DNA of 64,000 nt from Epilithonimonas bovis DSM 19482 (GTDB lineage Bacteria; Bacteroidota; Bacteroidia; Flavobacteriales; Weeksellaceae). Location of the stretch: positions 53,561 through 117,560 of the forward strand of contig NZ_FTPU01000006.1 in the NCBI RefSeq assembly GCF_900108115.1. Direction: 5' to 3'. Below the pieces are notes generated by a model that saw only the letters and a list, made by a program, of their open reading frames with translations, did not search any database and had not been told where the DNA came from. Below, piece after piece: positions 51,582 to 61,725 of this stretch; positions within the stretch are counted from its first letter, which is position 1; each line of letters begins with the position of its first letter. Made by a program: the position numbers and the translations under genes.

Positions 51582-52016
51582 ATGCAGGTTCCCAAACTAA
51601 ATTTTGAAACTAAATTTGATTTCCAGATCAAACAGGACAAAGATACATTTTTTATCTATGACCTCGTGCGGAAAAACTGGCTCGTTCTCACCCCCGAAGA
51701 GTGGGTAAGACAGCACTGGCTGCATTATTACCGTTTTGTAAAAAAGAAAAACCTTTCATCTCTCATTCTCGAAAAAAAACTGGAACTGAATGGTACTACC
51801 AAACGAATAGATCTTCTGATAACAGAGAAAACGCAACCAAAAATCCTGATAGAGTGCAAAGCTCCCGATATTAAGCTAAAGCCAGTGCACTTTGAGCAGA
51901 TTGCGAGATACAACAGCCTGATTGGCGCAGAAAAAATCATTATCAGCAATGGGCTGCATCATATTTTTGCAGAATACAAAGATAATGGCTATATTTTCCA
52001 CAGCAATGACTTTTAA
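51582..52016 (+). CDS. HsdR N-terminal-domain-like protein (PD-(D/E)XK fold)
   Basis: A 144-aa protein. It matches the type I restriction enzyme R-protein N-terminal nuclease domain: RIDLLITEK (Asp) followed by ILIECKAP (Glu-x-Lys), then QIARYNSLIGAEKIIISNG. Motor and specificity parts are absent, so it is not a restriction system. Stand-alone copies beside holA are typical of Flavobacteriia. Function is unknown, possibly nucleic-acid cleavage in DNA repair or replication. Confidence 0.85.
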   Translation: MQVPKLNFETKFDFQIKQDKDTFFIYDLVRKNWLVLTPEEWVRQHWLHYYRFVKKKNLSSLILEKKLELNGTTKRIDLLITEKTQPKILIECKAPDIKLKPVHFEQIARYNSLIGAEKIIISNGLHHIFAEYKDNGYIFHSNDF

Positions 52017-52036
52017 AAACTGATACCATTATTGAG

Positions 52037-54511
52037 ATGAAAACGACCGGCTTGACCAAAACAAAAAAAATACTGCTTGCCATTTTAGGAACTTTGCTAA
52101 TTATAATATTGGCCTTTCCTTTTGCGCTGGATTTTTATCTGAACAAAAAGTTACCGGATCTTATTAATCAAAAGACCGACTATAACCTTACGCTGGATAA
52201 CTTCGGGATGAGCCTGCTGTCTGGTAATCTGGAAGCTGACAATGTCTATCTGATCAATAAAAACACAAAAGATTCTACAAAAGCCCAAATCCGGGCCAGA
52301 ATTAAAACAATTAGGATTAACAATTTTAGCATCTGGAAGGCCTTATTTCATAAAAAATATAATGTAGAGTCTGTCCTTCTCAGCCATCCCGAAGTTTCTG
52401 TAACGCTTGGCCCCAAAAAACAGGACAGCAGCAAAAACAGTACAAAATTAGACCTTGTCATAAAAAATATATTGGTAGAAAATGGCAATGTAACCATTAA
52501 TAATCATAATGGCACGCCGCTTTTCAACGGTAAAAATGTGAATATCAAACTCACAGACATCAAACAAAGTGATGACGCATCAAAAATCCCATTGGCCTTC
52601 AAAGATTTTAAAGTGGATGCGCAGGATGTTATTATTACCGCCAACGAATTCTACAGAATTGATGCCAAAAAAATTGAAGCAAAAAATAGAACGCTACTTC
52701 TTGATCAATTCCATCTAAAGCCGCTGCAGATCGCCAGGTATTATGATTCAAAAAATGTATTTGATCTTTCTGCACAGTCGCTTTCTGCTACTGATTTTGT
52801 GGTTAGCCAGGATTCTTTGATTGTCAGCAAAATTCAATTTTTGAAACCCGATTTGAAAGTGACTTCTACAGGCAAAAAAACCGTGGAAAAAGATCCCAAA
52901 GATCTAGATCTTAAAATCGGGGTTAAGAATCTGGATTTCCAGCAGGGAAAAGTGCTTGTGCTACAGGCTAACCTGCAAAAGACAGCATCGGTAGATCAGT
53001 TCAATTTTACACTGAGTGATATTGTATTCGATAAAAATACAGTGAAAGAAAAAATCCCTTTTCATTTTGGCAATCACGATATTGAGGCAGAAAACATTTA
53101 CTTTAAAACGGATGCACAGCATGCTATAAAAATTAATAAGATCAATTCGGCCAATTCTGATATTTCCGTGCATCAATTTAGGATGATTCCTTTGGTAAAA
53201 AGCAGTCACAAAGACATTGTTGACATTAGCACCGATAAAATCCTTATCCATAAAAATCAATCTAAATATATTGGTCAAAAACTGAATCTCAATTTTGCAG
53301 GCATTGATATCGTCAATCCCAAAGTCACCCTATTTTCCTCAAAAAGTAAAAGTCAGAAAAAAGCTAAGAACAATCAGTTCCCCGACTTTTTGGCGCAGAT
53401 TGGGAAGATTAATATCATCAACGGGCATTTTAAACAGCTGTCTCATGGGAAAGAAAAAATGTCGGCAGGTAAAATAGATGTACAGTTTGCAATGGTAAAG
53501 TCTGATCCCAAAATCATCAAGCAGGACGTCCCGTTTACGAGTAAAAGCCATAATATCCAAGTAAAAAACATCAAAATAGATGCGGGCAAATATTATAACT
53601 TAAAACTGGCTTCTGTTAGCAATGTCGGTAAAGAAACAACGGTTCATCAGCTGGAATTTTTGCCAAAATATTCCCGAGCCGGATTCAGCAAAGTGATCCC
53701 TGTTGAGGAAGATCTGTATACCATCCGCACCAAGATGATCCGCATAACGGATAAAAGTTCGGTATTATTTGGTAAAAAACCGGTCATTAATCTGGAGCAA
53801 GTTGTCCTGGATGGCGTTAATTGTAATATATACCATGACTTGGCTCCGCCAGATGATAATTCTCCCAGATATCTGTTCAGCAAAAAATTGAGGAATGTTA
53901 AGATCCCGTTGTTTGTGAATCAGGTGCTGCTGAAAAATTCATCATTATCATATGAAGAAAATGCAGATAATGCTAACATCCCGGGAAAACTGACTTTTGA
54001 AAAATTCAATGCAACAATCCACAATGTCAATAATGGGAAAATCAATGGCTTGCCAACCCTTGTAACGGTTGATACAGATTTTCTGTTCTATGGTACTGCT
54101 CCGACACAAGTGACATGGAAATTTGATGTTAAAAATCCCGAAGACCAGTTTACTATCGTTGGGAATATTAACAAACTCTCAGCAGATAATGTGAATCTTT
54201 TTGTTAGGCCATATCTTAATATTACGGTGGATGGCAAAATTGATTATGTAAAATTTGATTACTATGGCACCAATCAATATATTGCCGGTAAATTTTACTT
54301 TAAATACAAAGATATGTACGTTAATTTCCTCAATAAAAAGACTGGAAAAGAGCGTAAGCTGTTAGGAACTGTTGCCAACTGGTTCATTAGAAACGAGTCT
54401 ACCGGTAAACCCGAACATGTGAACATCAAAAAAAAGCGGGATCCGTCCCGAAGTTTTTTTAACCTGCTATGGCAGGGCATTATGGAAGGCCTCAAGAAAT
54501 ATCTGATTTAA
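52037..54511 (+). CDS. AsmA-like periplasmic protein
   Basis: An 824-aa protein with one N-terminal membrane helix (about 10-32), then an AsmA-type start (DFYLNKKLPDLINQKTDYNL) and long repeated beta strands. It ends in a DUF748/AsmA-like domain. The family shapes a periplasmic groove and is related to TamB, with suspected lipid transport or envelope roles. The last codons form part of a long terminator hairpin. It is 20 bases after the HsdR-N gene. Confidence 0.8.
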   Translation: MKTTGLTKTKKILLAILGTLLIIILAFPFALDFYLNKKLPDLINQKTDYNLTLDNFGMSLLSGNLEADNVYLINKNTKDSTKAQIRARIKTIRINNFSIWKALFHKKYNVESVLLSHPEVSVTLGPKKQDSSKNSTKLDLVIKNILVENGNVTINNHNGTPLFNGKNVNIKLTDIKQSDDASKIPLAFKDFKVDAQDVIITANEFYRIDAKKIEAKNRTLLLDQFHLKPLQIARYYDSKNVFDLSAQSLSATDFVVSQDSLIVSKIQFLKPDLKVTSTGKKTVEKDPKDLDLKIGVKNLDFQQGKVLVLQANLQKTASVDQFNFTLSDIVFDKNTVKEKIPFHFGNHDIEAENIYFKTDAQHAIKINKINSANSDISVHQFRMIPLVKSSHKDIVDISTDKILIHKNQSKYIGQKLNLNFAGIDIVNPKVTLFSSKSKSQKKAKNNQFPDFLAQIGKINIINGHFKQLSHGKEKMSAGKIDVQFAMVKSDPKIIKQDVPFTSKSHNIQVKNIKIDAGKYYNLKLASVSNVGKETTVHQLEFLPKYSRAGFSKVIPVEEDLYTIRTKMIRITDKSSVLFGKKPVINLEQVVLDGVNCNIYHDLAPPDDNSPRYLFSKKLRNVKIPLFVNQVLLKNSSLSYEENADNANIPGKLTFEKFNATIHNVNNGKINGLPTLVTVDTDFLFYGTAPTQVTWKFDVKNPEDQFTIVGNINKLSADNVNLFVRPYLNITVDGKIDYVKFDYYGTNQYIAGKFYFKYKDMYVNFLNKKTGKERKLLGTVANWFIRNESTGKPEHVNIKKKRDPSRSFFNLLWQGIMEGLKKYLI

Positions 54512-54557
54512 TTAAACTGCCTGATTACTTTTAATCAGGCAGTTTAATTAAATCAGA
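54502..54557. terminator. Exceptionally long perfect hairpin, terminator
   Basis: A perfect 26-base inverted repeat (54502-54527 and 54532-54557) with a 4-base loop, starting inside the last codons of the AsmA-like gene. The core is ACTGCCTGATTA/TAATCAGGCAGT, and the outer part is AT-rich. Confidence 0.9.
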
Positions 54558-54646
54558 ATGATTAGATCTGAGATCTAAATCTGAAAATATATTGCTAAAT
54601 CAAAATATTGAGGAACATTCATGACCAAATCAGCTCTGATTTCCAC

Positions 54647-55987
54647 TCATAAAAGAGGAAAAATGGTTTCTTTGAGCAGGTAGAGATTAAGCACTATTAT
54701 AATCCCACTGATTACCCATGCCAGAATTGTAAGCCATGGTTTATTGGCAAACTCGCCCATTTTACTTTTACTACAGGTAAACATTACCAGCGGAACCACA
54801 GCAAAACTCAACTGCATAGACAAAATCACCTGACTGAAAACCAGCAATTCTGCGGTCCCTCTTTCCCCGTACAGGATCGAGATAATAAGAGCGGGAATAA
54901 TAGCAATTAATCTGGTAATAAGCCTTCTAACCCAAGGTTTGAGCCTGATATTCAGGAAACCTTCCATCACAATCTGGCCTGCCAATGTTCCTGTTAAAGT
55001 AGAGTTTTGCCCCGAGGCCAAAAGTGCTACACCAAAGAATATACTAGCCATTGTTGTACCCAAAAGCGGCGTAAGCAGCTTATAAGCATCTGTAATATCA
55101 GCTACATCTTTGTTACCCGAAGTGTGGAACGTAGCCGCGGCAATAATCAAAATAGCGGCATTGATAACAAAAGCCAGCATTAATGAAATACTGCTATCGA
55201 GGCTGGCAAATTTAAGCGCTTCCTTCTTGCCTGCTACTGTCCTGGGATAATCTCTGGTTTGTACAATGCTGCTGTGTAGGTAAAGATTATGTGGCATCAC
55301 CGTAGCACCCAAAATACCGATTGCAATGTATAGCATGGATGGATTCTGGATAATCTCTTTCTTAGGAATAAGCCCTTCCAGCAAAGGAAAAATATCAGGC
55401 TTACTGAGGAAGATCTCATAGAAAAAAGCAATAAAGATGATGAATATCAATCCACCAACGATACTTTCTATATAACGAAACCCCTTGGATTGCAGAAATA
55501 GTATCAGGAACACATCCACAATAGTAATCGCTACACCCCAACTTAACGGAATCCCAAATAACAGGTTAAGCGCGATGGCAGAGCCTATAACCTCGGCCAG
55601 ATCACACGCTGCAATGGCGATCTCACAAAAAATCCATAAAACAAAATTAACAGCAGGATGAAAATGGTCTTTACATGCCTGAGCCAAATCACGTTCTGCA
55701 ACAATTCCTAATTTCACAGAAAGATGCTGTAAAACAATCGCAAAAAGATTAGAAATAAGAATTACCGAGAGCAAAGTATAACCAAACTGCGCACCGCCGG
55801 CGATATCAGTCGCCCAATTACCGGGATCCATATAGCCTACAGCAATCAAAAGCCCCGGGCCAATATAAGCCATAAGCTTTTTTCCAAAACTACCACCTTC
55901 AGGGACTTTTACACTTGCAAAAACCTCATGCAGAGAGTTAGATGTTTTATCTTTTCTCCATGCATTATCACGTATATTATTTTTCAA
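54647..55987 (-). CDS. mntH: Nramp-family Mn2+/Fe2+ transporter
   Basis: A 446-aa proton-coupled divalent metal importer with 11 or so helices. The metal-site motif is [15 protein letters not shown] (helix 1) and [10 protein letters not shown] (helix 6), both intact. The start is a TTG; the next in-frame ATG would cut helix 1. A DtxR/MntR-like operator lies 13 bases upstream. Expected to be repressed by Mn or Fe sufficiency. Confidence 0.93.
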   Translation of the reverse strand: MKNNIRDNAWRKDKTSNSLHEVFASVKVPEGGSFGKKLMAYIGPGLLIAVGYMDPGNWATDIAGGAQFGYTLLSVILISNLFAIVLQHLSVKLGIVAERDLAQACKDHFHPAVNFVLWIFCEIAIAACDLAEVIGSAIALNLLFGIPLSWGVAITIVDVFLILFLQSKGFRYIESIVGGLIFIIFIAFFYEIFLSKPDIFPLLEGLIPKKEIIQNPSMLYIAIGILGATVMPHNLYLHSSIVQTRDYPRTVAGKKEALKFASLDSSISLMLAFVINAAILIIAAATFHTSGNKDVADITDAYKLLTPLLGTTMASIFFGVALLASGQNSTLTGTLAGQIVMEGFLNIRLKPWVRRLITRLIAIIPALIISILYGERGTAELLVFSQVILSMQLSFAVVPLVMFTCSKSKMGEFANKPWLTILAWVISGIIIVLNLYLLKETIFPLL

Positions 55988-55999
55988 TATTAAATTTAA

Positions 56000-56019
56000 T
56001 TGTTAGATTAGACTAACAA
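56000..56019. promoter_or_regulatory. MntR/DtxR-like operator of mntH
   Basis: TTGTTAG-ATTAGA-CTAACAA is a perfect 7+6+7 palindrome 13 bases upstream of the mntH start. It fits the TTAG-n-CTAA type of sites bound by DtxR/MntR-family metalloregulators. Assignment is inferred from position and shape. Confidence 0.7.
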
Positions 56020-56057
56020 ATATAAGAATAGTTTGCTGATTATCAAAACGGCATAAA

Positions 56058-56086
56058 AAAAAACTGCCAAAGTATGGCAGTTTTTT
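56058..56086 (-). terminator. Terminator of the DUF937-OmpA gene
   Basis: AAAAAACTGCCA and TGGCAGTTTTTT form a perfect 12-bp stem with a 5-base loop. It lies 20 bases beyond the stop of the minus-strand gene and upstream of the mntH operator. Confidence 0.88.
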
Positions 56087-56106
56087 AAGAAATTGTTTTC
56101 TATAAA

Positions 56107-57414
56107 TTATTTGATAAATCTAATAGCTGTTTTTCTGTCAGATTCTCTTTCTTTATCAGTAGCATCGGCAGGTACTTTTGCAAATTTAGCCCCATAACCT
56201 TCTGCTTCTTTTACCTGAGCAGAATTCAATGCTGTTTTTACAGTGTTGGCTCTTTCACCAGATAATTTTAGATTTGCAGCTGCGTCACCTTTTTTGTCGG
56301 TATAAGCACCCACTTTGATTTTTGCATCAGGAAACTCAGCTAATATCGCTTTGAGATTATCTAACTGAACCTGAGATTCTGGTGTTAATACAGCTTTTCC
56401 AAACTCGAAATTAAGATTATCAAAGTTGAACCATTTGTCTTTTAACTGCTCTTCTGTAGCATTTTTATACTCATCGGATTTTAAGAAGGTTACAATCTGA
56501 TCTTCGATTCCTCCTTTGTAAGCCTGCAATGTTTTGCCGCTTGGCAAAGTCACTACAGTTGTTTCTCTTGCAACAGCCACTGTATCGCCAGCCGGATTGG
56601 TGGAGTCAACAACAGTTGTGGTAGAATCCACAGTTGCTACGCCAGCTGTTTCCGGTTTTTTATCACATTGTTTCCAGAAGAAATAGGCTAATAATAGTAA
56701 AAGAATGAGTGGTAATAACCATTTCCAGATGCTTCCCCCGGATGTGCTGTCAGGTGCAATCTCGTGCGTAGTGCCACTTCTTGTAACATCCACTTTTGGT
56801 GTTTCGGTCACAGGAACTTTTGGATTGATATCCGCCAACGGAGTTTGGTGAGCTTCTGGAATAACATTAGCGATCTCCGGCTCGGAGCTTCCAAACCAAT
56901 TACCCAAACCAAGTGATGCAAAACTAAAACCTGCCGGCAATAATGCAGAAAGGTAATTTTTTTGACTTGACAACAGATTTTCGAATGAAGACAAATCAAG
57001 ATTATGATCAGTGATATACTTACCTAAACCTCCTGAGGCGGCGCCGGTAACCAGATTAAGCAAAGAATTGGTAGATTCGGTTTTGATGCCTGCAAAACTA
57101 GAAACAGAACTTGCCAAAGCAGATAACTTATCTCCATCTCCAAAGACAAGCGACAAAATTCTTGAAATCAATGACTGATCCCCACCACCGCTATTAAGCA
57201 GGTTAGAAGTAACACCTGATGTTGCAGCTTCTTTTAACGTGCTGAACAACTCAGATTTTGCATTACTGTTTGCAAATCCGCCTATCACGGCTGGTAAGAG
57301 CACAGATATGGCTTTTGAAACACCGGATTCACTTTCTCCAAGTTGAGTTGCGGCCTGAGACACTGTAGAAGCACCAAGTTGACCCTTAATAAGTTCGATT
57401 AAATTGATTGACAT
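56107..57414 (-). CDS. DUF937-OmpA fusion protein
   Basis: A 435-aa protein. Residues about 1-170 are DUF937/YidB-like (ELIKGQLGASTVSQAATQLG and VLLPAVIGGFANS). A low-complexity linker and one membrane helix (about 230-246, WKWLLPLILLLLLAYFFW) follow. The C-terminal OmpA domain (about 325-435) has KVGAYTDKKGDAAANLKLSG, the peptidoglycan-binding motif. It probably anchors the inner membrane to the wall. The order is typical for Flavobacteriia. Confidence 0.88.
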   Translation of the reverse strand: MSINLIELIKGQLGASTVSQAATQLGESESGVSKAISVLLPAVIGGFANSNAKSELFSTLKEAATSGVTSNLLNSGGGDQSLISRILSLVFGDGDKLSALASSVSSFAGIKTESTNSLLNLVTGAASGGLGKYITDHNLDLSSFENLLSSQKNYLSALLPAGFSFASLGLGNWFGSSEPEIANVIPEAHQTPLADINPKVPVTETPKVDVTRSGTTHEIAPDSTSGGSIWKWLLPLILLLLLAYFFWKQCDKKPETAGVATVDSTTTVVDSTNPAGDTVAVARETTVVTLPSGKTLQAYKGGIEDQIVTFLKSDEYKNATEEQLKDKWFNFDNLNFEFGKAVLTPESQVQLDNLKAILAEFPDAKIKVGAYTDKKGDAAANLKLSGERANTVKTALNSAQVKEAEGYGAKFAKVPADATDKERESDRKTAIRFIK

Positions 57415-57540
57415 AATAGTTTATTTTTATGTGATTTGTTTTGTAATATTAACAAATATCAATCCAGTATTTTATAAAATCCATAATTTTAAGAAATTTT
57501 TAACGTTAAAAGCATCTAGAAAAAAAATTTCTTATTAAAA

Positions 57541-57563
57541 AAACCGCGAATCAATCGCGGTTT
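57541..57563 (-). terminator. proS terminator
   Basis: AAACCGCGA and TCGCGGTTT form a perfect 9-bp stem with a 5-base loop. On the minus strand it is followed by T residues, 3 bases beyond the stop. Confidence 0.85.
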
Positions 57564-57566
57564 ACG

Positions 57567-59042
57567 TTAATATGCTTTTGCAAAAACAACTCTCTGTCTG
57601 GATGGTTTGCCACTAATAAGTGAAACACCCTCTTCCAGCTCATTATCAAGCGGAATGCACCTGATAGTCGCTTTTGTCTCCTGTTTGATCTGTTCTTCTT
57701 CTTCTTCTGAACCGTCCCAGTGCGCCAGGATAAATCCACCTTTTTCTTCCAGCACCTGCTTAAATTCTTCATAAGAATCCACTTTGGTGATATTTTCTTC
57801 GCGGTAACTTAACGCTTTATTATAGATATCCTTCTGTATGGTTCGCAGCAATGTTTCGATATAATCATCCAAACCGTCCAAAGCTACTGTTTCTTTAGTT
57901 AGATTATCTCGTCTTGCGAGTTCTACTGTTTTGTTTTCAAGATCTCTTTGGCCCATTGCAATTCTCACCGGTACACCTTTTAATTCATACTCGGCAAATT
58001 TCCAGCCGGGTTTGTTTTGAGTATCATCATCAAATTTAACAGAGATTCCTTTGGCTTTAAGCTTGGCCTTAATATCCAGAGCGACTTCGCTGATCTGAGC
58101 CAACTGCTCTTCCCCTTTAAAAATTGGGACTATCACCACCTGAATCGGTGCCAACGTTGGAGGTAAAACCAAACCAAGATCATCAGAATGTGTCATAATT
58201 AATGCACCCATCAGCCTTGTAGATGTTCCCCAGGACGTTCCCCAGGCATGTTCTATCTTTCCTTCTTTTGTGGTGAATTTCACATCAAAAGCTTTTCCAA
58301 AATTTTGCCCAAGGAAGTGTGAAGTACCGGCTTGCAAAGCTTTCCCGTCCTGCATCATAGCCTCGATACAATAGGTTTCGTCTGCACCTGCAAATCTCTC
58401 CGATGGTGATTTTAAGCCTCGGATAACTGGCATCGCCATAAAATCTTCTGCAAACTTAGCATACACTTCCAACATTTTTTCTGCTTCGTCAACCGCTTCG
58501 TCTTTTGTGGCATGGGCGGTGTGGCCTTCCTGCCAAAGAAACTCTGCCGTTCGTAGAAACAATCTTGTTCTCATCTCCCATCTTACAACATTAGCCCATT
58601 GGTTAATTAGTATTGGCAAATCACGGTAAGACTGGATCCAGCTTTTATAAGTATTCCAGATAATAGCTTCCGAAGTTGGCCTCACTATGAGTTCTTCTTC
58701 TAACTTTGCATCGGGATCTACAATTAATTTCCCTGGATTATTCGGATCATTTTTTAAGCGGTAATGTGTTACTACGGCGCATTCTTTGGCAAAACCTTCT
58801 GCATTCTTTTCTTCTGCTTCAAAAAGGCTTTTGGGAACAAAAAGTGGAAAGTATGCATTGTGATGTCCTGTTTCTTTAAACTGCCTGTCCATCTCGTCAC
58901 GCATCTTTTCCCAAATTGCATAACCATAAGGTTTGATTACCATACACCCTCTTACGCCGGAGTTCTCAGCCAAATCTGCTTTCACTACCAACTCGTTATA
59001 CCATTTGCTGTAATCTTCTGCTCTTGATGTTAATTTTGCCAT
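57567..59042 (-). CDS. proS: Prolyl-tRNA synthetase
   Basis: A 491-aa class II synthetase of the archaeal/eukaryote-like short type, without the YbaK editing insertion. Motif 2 is [10 protein letters not shown] with [15 protein letters not shown], and motif 3 is in [18 protein letters not shown] chose the ATG at 59042 ([17 protein letters not shown]) because the longer frame to 59171 only adds a non-conserved Lys/Leu-rich tail. It is divergent from the Gly-rich lipoprotein gene. Confidence 0.95.
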   Translation of the reverse strand: MAKLTSRAEDYSKWYNELVVKADLAENSGVRGCMVIKPYGYAIWEKMRDEMDRQFKETGHHNAYFPLFVPKSLFEAEEKNAEGFAKECAVVTHYRLKNDPNNPGKLIVDPDAKLEEELIVRPTSEAIIWNTYKSWIQSYRDLPILINQWANVVRWEMRTRLFLRTAEFLWQEGHTAHATKDEAVDEAEKMLEVYAKFAEDFMAMPVIRGLKSPSERFAGADETYCIEAMMQDGKALQAGTSHFLGQNFGKAFDVKFTTKEGKIEHAWGTSWGTSTRLMGALIMTHSDDLGLVLPPTLAPIQVVIVPIFKGEEQLAQISEVALDIKAKLKAKGISVKFDDDTQNKPGWKFAEYELKGVPVRIAMGQRDLENKTVELARRDNLTKETVALDGLDDYIETLLRTIQKDIYNKALSYREENITKVDSYEEFKQVLEEKGGFILAHWDGSEEEEEQIKQETKATIRCIPLDNELEEGVSLISGKPSRQRVVFAKAY

Positions 59043-59190
59043 AAATTTTTTGCTATAATAATTTAACTTTTTTAATAATTTTAATCTAAATAAAAAGCCT
59101 AATTTTACACGTGTTTTATAAAATTTACATGGTATAAAATTTGGTTTCTTTAAGATATGCAAATATAGCAAACTTAATACTTCTCATAAA

Positions 59191-60231
59191 ATGAAAAATA
59201 TAAACAATAACAGCTTTCTAAATCTGATTAAATCCAAAGGTTTAATTTTGATTTCCAGCAGTTTTCTTTTATCTTCCTGCACTGTTTACACAGGTGGCTA
59301 TTCGGAAACTGACGGGGTTTATTACGATCCTAACAAAGACTCTTTGCCAGCAGGGACCTACTCCGGCAATTATGGCAATCAGGTAGATGACTATTACAAT
59401 TATCAGGATACATCCAGCATCTATGATAATAATCAAAAAAACCTAGAGGATCAGCAAAACCGTTATACACAGACACTTACCAACGATTCCGACTGGGGCA
59501 GTTATACCGGAACCGAGACCAATTACAGCAGTTTTAACAACTGGGGTTGGGGAGGCTACGGTTGGGGCTCACCTTTTTACGGTGGTTACGGTTGGAATAG
59601 CCCTTACAATTCCTGGGGATGGGGCTTAGGTTTTGGCTGGGGATGGGGTAACTCATTCTATTCGCCTTGGGGATGGGGTGGCTTTTACGACCCTTTCTAC
59701 TCAGGATTTTATGGAGGCTATGGATGGGGAGGTTATTATGGAGGATACTACCCTTACGGCGGATACGGATGGGGTAATTATTACAGGCCTTCATATAACA
59801 GGTCAGGTATCAACGGAAGATTTGCGCCTCAAAACAACTCTTACAGGTCAACCAATAATTTCAGAGGTATAAACAGTACACCGGGCTTTAGAGATATGCC
59901 TCGTGCTGGCGCTAACAGCAATAACAATTACCGAAATTATCAGAATAATAATGGTGTAAGAAATTTCCCTAACAATGGGACCAGAAACTTCCCAAATAAT
60001 AATGTAAGAAATTATCAGAATAACGGCGGCTACAGAAATACACCACAGAGTTTCCCAAATAACAGCGGCGTAAGAACTAATCAAAATGGTGGTTTCCGTA
60101 ATGACGGATTCAATTCTGCACCTATGAGGTCAGGAAATTCCGGTGGGTTTAATTCCGATGGCGGTTTCCGTTCTGGTGGCGGTTCCACAGGCGGTGGCGG
60201 TGGTTTCCGTTCTGGTGGTGGCAGAAGATAG
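59191..60231 (+). CDS. Gly/Trp/Tyr-rich prolipoprotein
   Basis: A 346-aa lipoprotein with lipobox FLLSSCTVY (Cys30). The middle (about 110-200) consists of GWGGYGWG-type repeats. The C-terminal half has Asn/Gly/Arg/Phe-rich repeats of the form RNFPNNGVRN and GFRSGGG. Low complexity throughout. The neighbour order proS-lipoprotein-OmpP1 is common in Flavobacteriia, and such proteins are sometimes mislabelled after proS. Function is unknown, probably surface-bound. Confidence 0.82.
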   Translation: MKNINNNSFLNLIKSKGLILISSSFLLSSCTVYTGGYSETDGVYYDPNKDSLPAGTYSGNYGNQVDDYYNYQDTSSIYDNNQKNLEDQQNRYTQTLTNDSDWGSYTGTETNYSSFNNWGWGGYGWGSPFYGGYGWNSPYNSWGWGLGFGWGWGNSFYSPWGWGGFYDPFYSGFYGGYGWGGYYGGYYPYGGYGWGNYYRPSYNRSGINGRFAPQNNSYRSTNNFRGINSTPGFRDMPRAGANSNNNYRNYQNNNGVRNFPNNGTRNFPNNNVRNYQNNGGYRNTPQSFPNNSGVRTNQNGGFRNDGFNSAPMRSGNSGGFNSDGGFRSGGGSTGGGGGFRSGGGRR

Positions 60232-60255
60232 TTCTAATAAAAACTTTAATTTATA

Positions 60256-61671
60256 ATGCTAAAAAAATTATTTTTACTGATTAACATTCCAGCTTCATTT
60301 TTATATCTTAAGGCGCAGGATGTTTCAGTAATTACGAATACCGCAGATGTCTATTCTGCGAATCCAATAAACGGAACTTCAAAATTCAATGCGATGGCCG
60401 GATCCATGGGCGCGCTAGGTGGTGATATTTCATCAGCCAGTGTTAACCCTGCGGGTATCGGTGTATTTATTACCAGCGACGTTAGTTTTACACTAGGTGT
60501 GAATAACAATAAAAACACAACCACGTTAGCCGGCATGTCCACTGTTGCAAAAAACAACAAAACGGATCTTAATAATACAGGTGGTGTTTTAACAATTAAT
60601 CTTAATAACACCAATTCCAAATGGAAATTTGTGAATATTGGATTCAATTATTCTACGCAGGCTATCGACAATTATTCTTTGTCAGCAGGCAATCAGAATA
60701 TCAGGATTCTTGATGACTTTTCCTATCCGGGAACCAATATCAATTATACCTTTTATGGGCATCAGTACGGAAGAACTGGCGATCTGTCCAAGACCAATTT
60801 TACGGTAGGTGCCAATTACGACAACCGCCTTTATTTCGGACTTGGGCTTAATTTCCACAATTCTTATCTGGAGCAATATGACTCTGCCAATTTCCTGGCA
60901 GATAACAGAAGTTCGGTCCTGTCTTACAACAAGCAGTATACAGATTTTGCGGAACACTCCAATGGTTTCTCAGCTAATATCGGTGTGATAGCCAAAGTTG
61001 GCAATCAGTTCCGTTTGGGGGCCGCTGTAGAAACGCCTACATGGTGGTCTATGGACCGGGCTTATAATCAATACTACTTTAATTATAACCAGTATGATGT
61101 TTTCTCTGAGGACCGTAAACTTTCCACGCCAATGAAAGCAACCTTGAGTGCTGCTTTTGTCCCAAGCAAAAACTTTTCTTTGAATGTGGATTATATACAA
61201 GGGATTACAAAACCTAAATACCATGTTTACGGAGATGCTGAAACAGAACTGAATGACTTCTTCAGCGACTCTTATAAAAATGCATCCGAAGTCCGCGTAG
61301 GTGCAGAGTATAGGGTTGCAGGCCTTAGACTGCGTGGCGGTTACGCATATCAGGGGAATAATTTTGACAACATGTCCTTTTTAGCCTATAACGATAACGG
61401 GTCAGCTTCTAACCAGTCTTTTTCTAATCTTTTTGTAGGAAAAAGAAATATTATAGGTGCTGGTTTAGGTTATGATTTCAAGGCATTTTATATAGACGCA
61501 TCTTATCAGAATATCTCTTCTGAGTATTCGAGTCCTTTTTTACAGGGTAATCCTGAATATAATTCAGGTTACTTCAACGGAGGATTTGATGTGAATAGCG
61601 ATGCTTTTGCGGTCTCTAAAGTTAAAAACAACAGAAATAACTTTTTTGTAACGCTTGGCTGGAAGTTCTAA
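60256..61671 (+). CDS. OmpP1/FadL-family outer membrane protein
   Basis: A 471-aa outer membrane barrel with a signal peptide of about 20 residues (ending LKAQ). The N-terminal hatch has FNAMAGSMGALGGDISSASV followed by NPAGIGVF, the FadL/TodX-type NPA motif. Aromatic barrel strands alternate to the C-terminal NNFFVTLGWKF. It probably takes up hydrophobic compounds. It is 24 bases after the lipoprotein gene. Confidence 0.85.
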   Translation: MLKKLFLLINIPASFLYLKAQDVSVITNTADVYSANPINGTSKFNAMAGSMGALGGDISSASVNPAGIGVFITSDVSFTLGVNNNKNTTTLAGMSTVAKNNKTDLNNTGGVLTINLNNTNSKWKFVNIGFNYSTQAIDNYSLSAGNQNIRILDDFSYPGTNINYTFYGHQYGRTGDLSKTNFTVGANYDNRLYFGLGLNFHNSYLEQYDSANFLADNRSSVLSYNKQYTDFAEHSNGFSANIGVIAKVGNQFRLGAAVETPTWWSMDRAYNQYYFNYNQYDVFSEDRKLSTPMKATLSAAFVPSKNFSLNVDYIQGITKPKYHVYGDAETELNDFFSDSYKNASEVRVGAEYRVAGLRLRGGYAYQGNNFDNMSFLAYNDNGSASNQSFSNLFVGKRNIIGAGLGYDFKAFYIDASYQNISSEYSSPFLQGNPEYNSGYFNGGFDVNSDAFAVSKVKNNRNNFFVTLGWKF

Positions 61672-61693
61672 ACTCTTAAGATTTGTATAAAAT

Positions 61694-61725
61694 AAAAATT
61701 CCCACAGAAAATTGTGGGAATTTTT
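61694..61725. terminator. Bidirectional terminator
   Basis: Perfect 13-bp stem (AAAAATTCCCACA and complement) with a 6-base loop. It lies between the converging porin and rsgA genes and touches the rsgA stop. Confidence 0.92.

Noticed and set aside
51582..52016. Possible type I restriction system
   Set aside because: Only the HsdR N-terminal nuclease-fold domain is present; no helicase, HsdM or HsdS gene is nearby.
59530..60230. Repeated short units that might suggest a CRISPR array or tandem DNA repeat
   Set aside because: They are in-frame Gly/Trp/Asn codon repeats of a lipoprotein; there are no constant repeats with unique spacers.
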